Origin: JBEKUY01 sp049514555
GTDB lineage: Bacteria; Acidobacteriota; Terriglobia; Acidiferrales; UBA7541
Length of the DNA: 64,000 nucleotides
NCBI GenBank assembly: GCA_049514555.1
Contig: JBEKUY010000002.1
Location: forward strand, 1 to 64,000
Reading direction: 5' to 3'
Under the pieces are notes generated by a model. The model was not told where the DNA came from. It did no database searches and saw only the letters and a list, made by a program, of their open reading frames with translations. Shown in pieces: positions 16,665 through 23,396 of this stretch (the first letter of the stretch is position 1; every line of letters begins with the position of its first letter). The translations under genes were made by a program, and so were the position numbers.

Positions 16665-17268
16665 GGGTTGACCTTTCTTTCAACCCTTGCTTGTCCCGAA
16701 GGTTGACTTTATTTATCAACCCTTGGGAATCCCGAGGGTTGACCTCATTTGTCAAACCTGGCTCACTCCCAACGTTGATACGGATATATCCTTGCCCAGT
16801 CTCCATGTCCCAACCGAACTGTGCATCCTTTCGAATATCGCCATCCTCGGTAAAACCACCCAGCTTCTTAATTCGTTCCCAGAACAAAGCGAAAGGCATC
16901 GACCTGCCTGGGAGTTCTTCACCAGTCTTCGGGTCGTATCGGTAAGGTGGACACTTATCAGGCACGTCAGGGTGGTCGTCATGCTCGACTATTCTGTAGC
17001 GATTCGAACCGTGCGAGCCAAGCTGTGGAAGTGGCACCAACCACCCACGTTCTACAAAGCACTTGGCGTTCCTTCGAACTACATGCTCTGACTGATTGCT
17101 GTAGTTGCAGATTGTCGCCAAGCGTGCGTAGCACTCCAAGGGTTTGCCTTCTTCCCACTTAGGGTCAGACTTCGCCAGTCCGAGCATCGTGTCGTAGGTC
17201 ACAAACTCAGATTCAGACATGTGTCGCTTGGCGCGACACTTCTCGGGTGGGATTTTTGTGTCTTTCAC
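16612..17268 (-). CDS. Replication-initiator-like winged-helix protein (N-terminal part), lambda O-like layout
   Basis: The start is GTG 17268, with GGAG seven bases upstream. Residues 15-115 contain a winged-helix region as in phage replication organizers (MSESEFVTYDTMLGLAKSD, ECYARLATICNYSNQSEHVV, RRNAKCFVERGWLVPL). The chain then runs into a repeat linker (TNEVNPRDSQ, GLINKVNLRDKQ) encoded by 36-bp iterons, and a one-base shift diverts it to an early stop. In lambda, gene O likewise has an N-terminal DNA-binding domain, an origin of iterons inside the gene and a C-terminal partner domain. The architecture here is the same, although the DNA-binding fold itself is inferred from pattern only. 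Confidence 0.65.
   Translation of the reverse strand: MKDTKIPPEKCRAKRHMSESEFVTYDTMLGLAKSDPKWEEGKPLECYARLATICNYSNQSEHVVRRNAKCFVERGWLVPLPQLGSHGSNRYRIVEHDDHPDVPDKCPPYRYDPKTGEELPGRSMPFALFWERIKKLGGFTEDGDIRKDAQFGWDMETGQGYIRINVGSEPGLTNEVNPRDSQGLINKVNLRDKQGLKERSTLAGTGSQPSGPARAILY
16643..16779. repeat. Iteron array inside the replication gene: candidate origin
   Basis: GGTTGAC occurs at 16643, 16666, 16701 and 16737, with a degenerate CGTTGAT at 16773; the last three steps are 35, 36 and 36 bp. Between iterons, inverted arms form hairpins such as CAAGGGTTG (16662-16670) with CAACCCTTG (16681-16689). Directly repeated iterons placed within an initiator gene are typical of lambdoid origins. Confidence 0.7.
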
Positions 17269-17402
17269 TTATGTCTCCTGTTTTCTTTTTTCTGTTTAAA
17301 ATAGTGCTGGTCATTCCACTGTTGCCTTCCCTTTGACCCAGCTTACAGCGTCAGCGCAGGCTTTGGCCGGATAGTCCCGGCCCTTTGGTGCACATAGGTT
17401 AC

Positions 17403-17615
17403 CTACGCCGCATTGCGCCGAAGGCCTTTGGCGGCCCACTCATCGAGCGCCTTGCGTGGAATGCAAAATCGCTTCCCAACCTGTTTGTAGGGAAGTTCTC
17501 CGCGCCACACAAGGCGACGGATTGCCCAAACCGTCGAGGATAAATACTTGGCGGCGGCTGGAAAGTCCAGTAACGCAGGGGCGGGATCGACAGCAGCAGG
17601 ATTGCTTTGCGACAT
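17403..17615 (-). CDS. Excisionase/AlpA-type helix-turn-helix protein, 70 aa
   Basis: The protein has the HTH_17 winged-helix pattern: LLDFPAAAKYLSSTVWAIRR (helices 1-2), WRGELPYKQVGKRFCIPRKA (recognition helix, wing and the conserved R-x-x-I-P) and LDEWAAKG. Such proteins act as excisionases or as regulators of integrase genes. It lies between the replication gene and the integrase and is read from the promoter at 17764-17792. Confidence 0.8.
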   Translation of the reverse strand: MSQSNPAAVDPAPALLDFPAAAKYLSSTVWAIRRLVWRGELPYKQVGKRFCIPRKALDEWAAKGLRRNAA

Positions 17616-17763
17616 AGGGCGACTCCGGCAGTTTGTTCCCGCTCACCGGAATCGCTAGTCGGCTACAGGGCAGGTTCGCTGAAGCCGGGACACGCTTGTA
17701 TGACGGGGAAGCGCCCGTACCAGCCCGGCGTTGTCCGTGTTTGCAGCGCCGTCTTAATCAAAC

Positions 17764-17792
17764 AGTATACAACACTCAAACGCCCATTGCAA
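17764..17792 (-). promoter_or_regulatory. Sigma-70-type promoter for the excisionase-replication genes
   Basis: The minus strand has TTGCAA (17792-17787), a 17-base spacer and TATACT (17769-17764). Transcription would start near 17757 and give a leader of about 140 bases before the ATG at 17615. It sits just after the integrase stop codon, so it separates integrase expression from the replication transcript. Confidence 0.6.
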
Positions 17793-17806
17793 CAGGAAAA
17801 TTGAGG

Positions 17807-18919
17807 CTAGGATTTCTTGCCGATCAGGTGCTCGGTGACCTTGGCGGCGGCCGCTTGCTTCGCCGCCCGGACCAACACGTTGTACCCTCGGAAGGTCGCC
17901 CGGTCTTTGTGTCCCGTCAAACTCATCGCGGTCTGCTCGTCCACACCCGACGCCACAAGGTTGACCGCCAGGGAACGCCTATTACCATGCCAGCGATGCC
18001 CCTCAAGGCCTACAGCCTTTATAGCCAGTTCCCAGGCGCGTCTGAAGTCCTTTATGGGCCGTCCAGACTTGCGGACAAACACAAACTCTGTATCCGGATG
18101 CTCAGCGCGGAGGGCTTTCAGGGTGTCGCCAAGCGGACCGATGAAGGGTACCTCGCGGGGTTCCCTGTTCTTGGTTTCGCGGAACAGCAACAGCCCAGCG
18201 TCCATATCCACGTCGGCCCACCTGAGCGTCAGGAGTTCGCTCTTGCGGGCTCCTGTGTGGTAGGACACAACAAACAACGGCTTGAGGTCATCCGGTAGGG
18301 CCGCCAGAACCTTCTCGTATTGCTCTTGGGTGAGGAAGTCTTCGCGGGGTTTGTTCTTAGGCAGCATCGGGAAGTGGGGCACAAGATTGCGTGGGAACCT
18401 GCTCTCCTGAACCTGCAACCAGAACATGCGGCGCAGGGCAGCCAGCGACCCGTTGATACCGCTGTTACTCACCCCCTCAAGCTGGCGGTCCTCAATGAAG
18501 TCTTTGATTTTTGCTGTCGTGATTTCTTTTGTACGGCAACCCTCGAAGAACTTGTCAAGCGCTGGAACCGTGCCGACGTATCGCGTGCCGTCCACTCTGG
18601 TCAGCAAGCTCTTGTGCCCGCGCACTTCGTAATCGCGGTACAGAGCGTCGCGCATATTCTCATAGGTCAGCTTGGCGTCTGGGATGGCCTGGTCTTTCGA
18701 CTCGGTCAAGCGGCGTTGCAGGAGTTCCACGGCCACCTGTTTCTTGTCACTGCCGCTGGATTCCTCTTTGCGCTCTCCGTTGTGATAGTAGCGAACCCAC
18801 CAAGTGTTGTGCCGTTTGATGAGACCACCTTCGCCCCTGGCGCGCCGTTTTGGTTTCGGCTCACGAACGGGAGCTTCAACCGGGAGTGGCAGTTCGAGGA
18901 TCGCTGTTTGTTTGCCCAT
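17807..18919 (-). CDS. Tyrosine recombinase / phage integrase
   Basis: The start is taken as ATG 18919, two bases after the stop of the preceding gene; a longer frame reaches 19036 but overlaps that gene. The 370-residue product has an N-terminal arm-binding region rich in basic residues and Gly-Tyr strands (GLIKRHNTWWVRYYHNGERK), a SAM-like core-binding domain and a catalytic domain. The catalytic residues are Arg225 (HTGARKSELL), His311 and Arg314 (WHGNRRS), His337 (LTGHK) and Tyr346 (FRGYNV). The full tetrad and nucleophile are present, so it should be active. It recombines at the tRNA-Leu repeat about 550 bp away. Confidence 0.93.
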   Translation of the reverse strand: MGKQTAILELPLPVEAPVREPKPKRRARGEGGLIKRHNTWWVRYYHNGERKEESSGSDKKQVAVELLQRRLTESKDQAIPDAKLTYENMRDALYRDYEVRGHKSLLTRVDGTRYVGTVPALDKFFEGCRTKEITTAKIKDFIEDRQLEGVSNSGINGSLAALRRMFWLQVQESRFPRNLVPHFPMLPKNKPREDFLTQEQYEKVLAALPDDLKPLFVVSYHTGARKSELLTLRWADVDMDAGLLLFRETKNREPREVPFIGPLGDTLKALRAEHPDTEFVFVRKSGRPIKDFRRAWELAIKAVGLEGHRWHGNRRSLAVNLVASGVDEQTAMSLTGHKDRATFRGYNVLVRAAKQAAAAKVTEHLIGKKS

Positions 18920-18920
18920 G

Positions 18921-19097
18921 TTAGTGCGCCTTCCCCTGGACCTTCGTGACGCCGGTCTTCTTGTTGATTGAGAGCGTCTGCCCGTTGCTGAGCTGGTAGA
19001 CCTGAGCGGTCCGCGTTTCACGAGCCAGCTCTTCAACGGCGTTCGCGCCCTTAGCCGTCCGAATCAGGTTGTCCAGTTCTGCTTGGCTTTTTATCAC
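18921..19097 (-). CDS. Small protein, 58 aa, paralogue B of a tandem pair
   Basis: The start is GTG 19097 with GTGAGGAG upstream. It overlaps by 4 bp (GTGA) the stop of its neighbour and is clearly homologous to it: KSQAELDNLIRTAKGANAVE matches KSQTELDSLIRTAKGSNAVA, and VYQLSNGQTLSINKKTG matches VYVLSDGSTLAINKRSG. The fold is one helix followed by a beta hairpin. Family and function are unknown. The stop lies two bases before the integrase ATG, so the pair and integrase form one operon. Confidence 0.6.
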   Translation of the reverse strand: MIKSQAELDNLIRTAKGANAVEELARETRTAQVYQLSNGQTLSINKKTGVTKVQGKAH

Positions 19098-19312
19098 GGT
19101 CTCCTCACAAGCCGACACAACGTACGCGGGTCGAATCCGTTAGGATTCAATTGGCTGAGTAGTGTTCGCCCGGAACGCTTGTTAATTGCAAGGGTCGAGC
19201 CATCTGAGAGGACGTAAACTTGGAAGGTCTTCGTTTCTTGCACTAGCTCTGCAACAGCGTTGCTGCCCTTAGCCGTCCGAATCAGGCTGTCCAGTTCCGT
19301 TTGGCTCTTCAT
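19094..19312 (-). CDS. Small protein, 72 aa, paralogue A of a tandem pair
   Basis: The start is ATG 19312 with GGAGGAG upstream. It shares about 60 percent identity by eye with the following gene over the first 50 residues and has an extra C-terminal tail (LNPNGFDPRTLCRLVRRP). The pair sits between the attachment site and the integrase, where directionality factors or immunity repressors are often found. A hairpin operator candidate lies 50 bp upstream. The function is unknown. Confidence 0.6.
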   Translation of the reverse strand: MKSQTELDSLIRTAKGSNAVAELVQETKTFQVYVLSDGSTLAINKRSGRTLLSQLNPNGFDPRTLCRLVRRP

Positions 19313-19363
19313 CGCGTTCTCCTCCAACGCGACTAAATTCCCAGAACGCGCTAGATTCGGACA

Positions 19364-19381
19364 ATGGCCCAAACGGGCCAT
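19364..19381. promoter_or_regulatory. Inverted repeat upstream of the integrase operon
   Basis: ATGGCCC and GGGCCAT are separated by four bases, 50 bp before the first start codon of the paralogue-integrase operon. It could be an operator or an RNA hairpin in the leader. There is no T-run, so it is not a terminator. Confidence 0.4.
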
Positions 19382-19397
19382 GCAGGTGGACCTAGAG

Positions 19398-19421
19398 TTT
19401 GGGGACACTTACGGGGACAGC
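19398..19421. promoter_or_regulatory. Candidate right arm-type integrase sites
   Basis: TTTGGGGACAC (19398-19408) and TTACGGGGACAGC (19409-19421) repeat the GGGGACAGC motif seen near the left end (5340-5388) in the same orientation. They lie about 45 bp from the core repeat. Confidence 0.5.
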
Positions 19422-19464
19422 TAGCGAATCCAGAAAAAGAGACAGCGGTAACTTACTGATTTTA

Positions 19465-19551
19465 TGGTGCCCAAGAGAGGACTCGAACCTCCACGACCTT
19501 GCGGCCACTAGACCCTGAATCTAGCGCGTCTGCCAATTCCGCCACTTGGGC
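19465..19551 (-). tRNA. tRNA-Leu (anticodon CAG), hosts the element
   Basis: The 87-base minus-strand gene folds as a class II tRNA: acceptor GCCCAAG/CTTGGGC, D-arm with GGCAGAC, anticodon stem CTAGA/TCTAG with loop TTCAGGG (anticodon CAG), a long variable arm, T-arm GAGGTTCGAGTCCTC, discriminator A and encoded CCA. Its 3' half (19465-19520) is the element's copy, so integration restores an intact gene. This is also the right attachment site. Confidence 0.96.
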
Positions 19552-19579
19552 ACAGCAGGGGTCGTTCGCAGCGAAAATC

Positions 19580-19608
19580 ATTGTGCCCACGGCTCCCGCC
19601 TTTGTCAA
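19580..19608 (-). promoter_or_regulatory. Promoter of tRNA-Leu
   Basis: The minus strand shows TTGACA (19608-19603), a 17-base spacer and CACAAT (19585-19580). The start would fall about 20 bases upstream of the mature tRNA 5' end. Confidence 0.7.
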
Positions 19609-19817
19609 CGAAGAGGCCGGGAAACCAAGGAAATCAAGGGGGTAGGGGGAGCAAAGGGGATGGCGAAAAGGGCAAAGCGTAGGTAGAGGTACCCCCGCCA
19701 ACAAAACGCTTGCCCTCGCGCCAGCTTCCTCAGTTGGTGCTATACTCCGGCCTAGATAGGGGCACTCCATGCTCCCCATCGGTGCTAGCGACGGATCGGA
19801 TCCCACAGGAGGTCATT

Positions 19818-20102
19818 ATGGAGTCCTCGTATCCGCATCTGTTGATTTACCTGTTGATTGCCTGGGGCATTGTCACTGCCGCGTTCGTCATCCTGCTTTT
19901 CTGGCAAAGCATGCTGTCCAATAAAGAGGAGGACGAGCTCTACATTGACAAGGCTTTGGAACACATGGCGATCGAGAACCAGAAGATCGTCGCCAAGATA
20001 TCGAAGCTGTCGCGCCCGATCACAACGACAGGGATTGCTTCGGCCGTGTTGCTGCTGGCGATCGCCGGGGTGTGGTTGTATACGGGGTTGAAGAGCTTCT
20101 AA
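19818..20102 (+). CDS. Small membrane protein, 94 aa, two TM segments
   Basis: The start is ATG 19818, with AGGAGGTCATT in front; a longer frame from 19710 has no support. TM1 is residues 8-28 (LLIYLLIAWGIVTAAFVILL). A charged loop follows (SNKEEDELYIDKALEHMAIE), and TM2 is near 72-90 (ASAVLLLAIAGVWLYTGL). No family is recognised. It is the first host gene beyond the tRNA. Confidence 0.7.
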   Translation: MESSYPHLLIYLLIAWGIVTAAFVILLFWQSMLSNKEEDELYIDKALEHMAIENQKIVAKISKLSRPITTTGIASAVLLLAIAGVWLYTGLKSF

Positions 20103-20130
20103 GCAAAGCACCATCCGCTCGCGGGGATTC

Positions 20131-20754
20131 TCAGGGAGCGGGTGGTTTGCTCTCCGGCGGCGCGGCATTCGTTGGCACCGGCGGAACGACTGGCCGAGAC
20201 TGGGAAACCAGTGACGTGTGGTTGTGTACGATGAGCCAGCGACCCTCGCGCTTCTCCAGCACGAGTGAGGTGTGGCCGCGCGCGTCCATCGGTTCGCCGT
20301 CTACGGTCCCGGTGAAATCCCATTGGTAGTTGGCCCACGCGATATTGCCATCTACCTTGATGTAAGTATTCAGGCGGTCCATGCGGACCCGCTGCATTCG
20401 TGCGCGCTGCTGCTGGTAGGCCCGCAGGAAGTCCTGCCAGCCGATCAGCGGGGGATCCCACGTGCCACTGACGGCGATCACGTCATCGCCATAGGCTTTG
20501 TGCAGGCGATCGACGTCGCCGATCTGCCAGGCGCCAAGCATTTCCGAGATGAGGTAGTCAATCGCCTGTTCGTCGGGAAGAGTAATGACTGGCTGGCTGC
20601 TGCCGGAGGCCGGCGGAGCATTCTTGTTCTTTCCTTTGTTCTTCTGGGCGGCCGCGGGCGAGGCGAGAGAAACCAGAACCGCGAGCCCAAACAGACAGAG
20701 CATCGCGACGCGCAGCGAGCGCCGCGCGAGGGGACTTTCGGTCGGACGCATCAT
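20131..20754 (-). CDS. Exported NTF2-like / SnoaL-type (DUF4440) protein
   Basis: The start is ATG 20754, with AAAGGAG upstream. It has a signal peptide (LRVAMLCLFGLAVLVSLASP with an AAAQ cleavage site), a Lys/Asn-rich linker (KNKGKNKNAPP) and then an NTF2-like domain of about 125 residues (AIDYLISEMLGAWQIGDVDR, DDVIAVSGTWDPPLIGWQDF, HTSLVLEKREGRWLIVHNHT). NTF2-like proteins bind small hydrophobic ligands or act as isomerases. No catalytic pair can be assigned, so the ligand is unknown. It follows the PIG-L gene on the same strand. Confidence 0.8.
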   Translation of the reverse strand: MMRPTESPLARRSLRVAMLCLFGLAVLVSLASPAAAQKNKGKNKNAPPASGSSQPVITLPDEQAIDYLISEMLGAWQIGDVDRLHKAYGDDVIAVSGTWDPPLIGWQDFLRAYQQQRARMQRVRMDRLNTYIKVDGNIAWANYQWDFTGTVDGEPMDARGHTSLVLEKREGRWLIVHNHTSLVSQSRPVVPPVPTNAAPPESKPPAP

Positions 20755-20864
20755 TCTCGGGGACACTCCTTTGCAGTCAAGCAACCGGCTAGAGGATAGC
20801 ACGCCGGCTCGCGGGTCGCTGCACGGGGCGCCGAAGATTTGCCGCTCGGAGAAGCGCGCGCCGC

Positions 20865-23396
20865 TCAACGCGGCCGCGAGGCGGCGAGCAGATTGACGAA
20901 GAGCCGGTACGCCCCAGGAACGCCTTCCGGCAACTCGCGGAAGAATGCCAGCCCCGTGTAAATGTAGCTGCCCTTGCCGTAGCGCGCGTAAACCAGCCCG
21001 CCGTCGAGGTCCGCTTCGCCGGGATCGTGCATGGCCAGCAGCGCCGTGTAGCGCGGGTCGAACTGGCTCCAGTAGTAGAGGCCGCGCTCCTGGACCCAGC
21101 CGCTGAAATCCTCTGCGGTGATTTTGTTCGGAGAATTGAGCAGTGGATCATCGGGCTTCAGGAAGCGCACGGCCGAAGTCTCGTCGGTGATGCGCGGAGT
21201 CGGGTTGCCGATGGTGGCCGGGTAAGGTGCGGGTTGCAGGCGGTTCCAAACATAGTCGCGCTCGTGCTGCACGACGAGCGTGCCGCCTAAGGAAACGTAC
21301 TCCAGCAGGCGCTCGTTCACCGCGGCGAGATCGCTGCGCAATTCGTAGGCGCGCACGCCAACCACGATGGCGTCGTAGCGCGAAAGGTCGCCGAAGGCCA
21401 GCGCGTCCGCGTCCAGCATGTCCACATGAATGCCCAGGCGCTCGAGCGCTTCGGGGATGGGCTCGCTCTCGGCGCTGATGTAGCCGACGCGCAAATCCTT
21501 CGGCACGTCGATGTCGAAGGTGCGCACGCGGCATTCCGCAGGCTCGCTCCAGAACTGGGTCGGCATCGAAGGCAGCGGCTCGAGCGACGTTGTGAACTTC
21601 TCGTCGCCACGCTGCGCGTAGGCGCCGAGCGTATAAGCTCCGGCCGCGAGCTTTTCCGGTGGCGTGACCGTAAAGCGCGCGTACCGGTCACCCTCGCCGG
21701 TGAATTCAAGCGAAATAGGCGCGCTGCTCGTCCATCCATCCGGCACCGTCAGACCTGCCTCCACCGTCGCGGGTTGCGTGGCATAGGAATGCACGCGGAG
21801 ATGTACATCGAACCGCTTTCGCGGCTCGCTGAGCACCTCGACGGCCTGCTCCGGCTGTACCGCCAGCGTGTACGCCGGCACAATTCGCAGCGGCACTCTG
21901 TCCACCCGCGTCGACGTCGCGGCGACGTGGGTCGCTGGTACAGTGACTGTGAAAGCGTAGCCTGCCACAGTCACTTCCTGGTCTACAACCACCAAGGGTG
22001 GAGGCTCTGCCTGCAGTCGATCCCAGTCCCCGATTGAGGGGGTGGGGCCCTCCACAGCACCAGTAAATTGCATACCGTGTATTGCGTCTCCTGCTTGATC
22101 GGTCTCACTTATGCCCTGCGCTAGTACGAAGTGCGGGGCGCCCAGCAAACAATTCACGTCCTTGCGGCAAGATGAACGAGTCGAAACATGAAAAGGCCGA
22201 CCGATCACCAACCCACTTGAATCTGCGTCAGCGGTCACTTGAATCCCTGCTGCCAGCGTGATCGCCCTCTCCACCTTCGTGAGTTCCTCCTCCAGGAGTT
22301 CCGCACGCTCGTAGACTCGTCCGTCTGTCGGCCGGGGAACACCCATAGGCAAGGGCAGGAAGGCTGCGCTGCTTCCCCTGATTCTCCCCGCAGCTTCGGC
22401 AAGCTCGGTGACCGCCGTCGTCCAGTCGAGCCTTAGCGTTGCCTCACGCGCAGCGGAAAGCGCCTTATCTGCTCGAGCCAGCGGGGAAGGCGGCCACCCC
22501 GTCAATTCCTTCAGCCCGAGAGGCTGGGCAAGCGTGGCAGGGTCGAACGTGCCGCCGTCTTCGCGCACCAACGCAATCGGCCGGCGCAAAAACGGCGAGT
22601 CGAGGAAGCCGGCGATCCCTTGTGAACGATGATTGGCAAATGCGTCGAGGCCTATTTCGCGCCAGGTTTTGCCCCAAAGCGGCGAGACATCGTCGAGCGG
22701 CAAGATGTAGCCCTTCGGCTTCTCGCCGCGGTCGAGATCGAGAATCTGGATCGGGTTAGAGCCGCCTCCCCAGGTCGAAAGTCCATCCTTGAATTGCTCG
22801 GGGAATGCCTTATCGTCGCCGGCCAGCTGCACGGCCTTCGGAGTGAGAATGCCGGAGGCTTGATGGTGTCCGTGCCCCCCGTGAACTCCGCCAAAGTTAT
22901 TGATGACGATGTGCGGGCGAAAAGTGCGGATGATGCGCACCATGTCGTCGAGGAGCTGATCGCCCCACACCTTCATTGTTTCTTCAGGCGTCTTCGAGAA
23001 CCCGAAATCGGGCGCGCGGGTGAAGAAGAGCCTCACGCCGTAGCCGCGCGTGGCGGCGAGCAATTCCTGCGTGCGGATGAGCCCGAGCTGCGGCGCCTGT
23101 TCGGGGCCCAAAGCGTTTTGTCCGCCTTCGCCGCGCGTGATGGAGAGCAGAGCGACATCTGCGTGGAGTCCGCGCGAGAGATAGGTGAGCACGGCACCAC
23201 CGCCTTCATCGTCGGGATGCGCGGTAATGTAGAGAATGCGCGTGGTGACGCGCGCGGCGTCAATGGCCTCGATCGTTTCAGGCAGCCCGGGACCGGTGCC
23301 CGGCGCCGGCGGGAACTGCGCGCGAGCAGGAGCGACATAAAGTGCCGCGAAGAAGACCAGCGAAGACAGCCAACCCGTGCGATGCGAAGGTTTCAT
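20865..23396 (-). CDS. Exported PIG-L-family (LmbE-like) deacetylase, multidomain
   Basis: The start is ATG 23396, overlapping the stop of the permease gene (ATGA). The 843-residue product has a signal peptide (GWLSSLVFFAALYVAPARAQ) and a PIG-L domain at about 45-300. The zinc site is AHPDDEGGG plus HGGHGHHQAS, and the family catalytic Asp is in HPDDE. PIG-L enzymes remove N-acetyl groups from GlcNAc-containing molecules. The C-terminal 500 residues include beta-sandwich stretches (VEAGLTVPDGWTSSAPISLE) and an amidotransferase-like end with RYDAIVVGVRAYELRSD. Coupling to an amino acid or amine permease suggests uptake of the deacetylated product. Confidence 0.88.
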   Translation of the reverse strand: MKPSHRTGWLSSLVFFAALYVAPARAQFPPAPGTGPGLPETIEAIDAARVTTRILYITAHPDDEGGGAVLTYLSRGLHADVALLSITRGEGGQNALGPEQAPQLGLIRTQELLAATRGYGVRLFFTRAPDFGFSKTPEETMKVWGDQLLDDMVRIIRTFRPHIVINNFGGVHGGHGHHQASGILTPKAVQLAGDDKAFPEQFKDGLSTWGGGSNPIQILDLDRGEKPKGYILPLDDVSPLWGKTWREIGLDAFANHRSQGIAGFLDSPFLRRPIALVREDGGTFDPATLAQPLGLKELTGWPPSPLARADKALSAAREATLRLDWTTAVTELAEAAGRIRGSSAAFLPLPMGVPRPTDGRVYERAELLEEELTKVERAITLAAGIQVTADADSSGLVIGRPFHVSTRSSCRKDVNCLLGAPHFVLAQGISETDQAGDAIHGMQFTGAVEGPTPSIGDWDRLQAEPPPLVVVDQEVTVAGYAFTVTVPATHVAATSTRVDRVPLRIVPAYTLAVQPEQAVEVLSEPRKRFDVHLRVHSYATQPATVEAGLTVPDGWTSSAPISLEFTGEGDRYARFTVTPPEKLAAGAYTLGAYAQRGDEKFTTSLEPLPSMPTQFWSEPAECRVRTFDIDVPKDLRVGYISAESEPIPEALERLGIHVDMLDADALAFGDLSRYDAIVVGVRAYELRSDLAAVNERLLEYVSLGGTLVVQHERDYVWNRLQPAPYPATIGNPTPRITDETSAVRFLKPDDPLLNSPNKITAEDFSGWVQERGLYYWSQFDPRYTALLAMHDPGEADLDGGLVYARYGKGSYIYTGLAFFRELPEGVPGAYRLFVNLLAASRPR

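Larger units (their letters stand above)
5181..19520. mobile_element. Integrative element in tRNA-Leu(CAG): candidate phage satellite, about 14.3 kb
   Basis: The element is bounded by a 56-bp perfect direct repeat, the 3' half of tRNA-Leu from the anticodon loop to CCA (5181-5236 and 19465-19520). The integrase sits next to the intact tRNA. Recognisable phage functions are integrase, excisionase-like HTH, replication gene with internal iterons, P27 small terminase and HK97 major capsid protein. No large terminase, portal, prohead protease, connector, tail or lysis gene can be found. The region is visibly less GC-rich than the flanking housekeeping genes and packed with small overlapping ORFs. 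A phage satellite that borrows helper functions is the simplest reading. A decayed prophage is the alternative. Confidence 0.85.
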
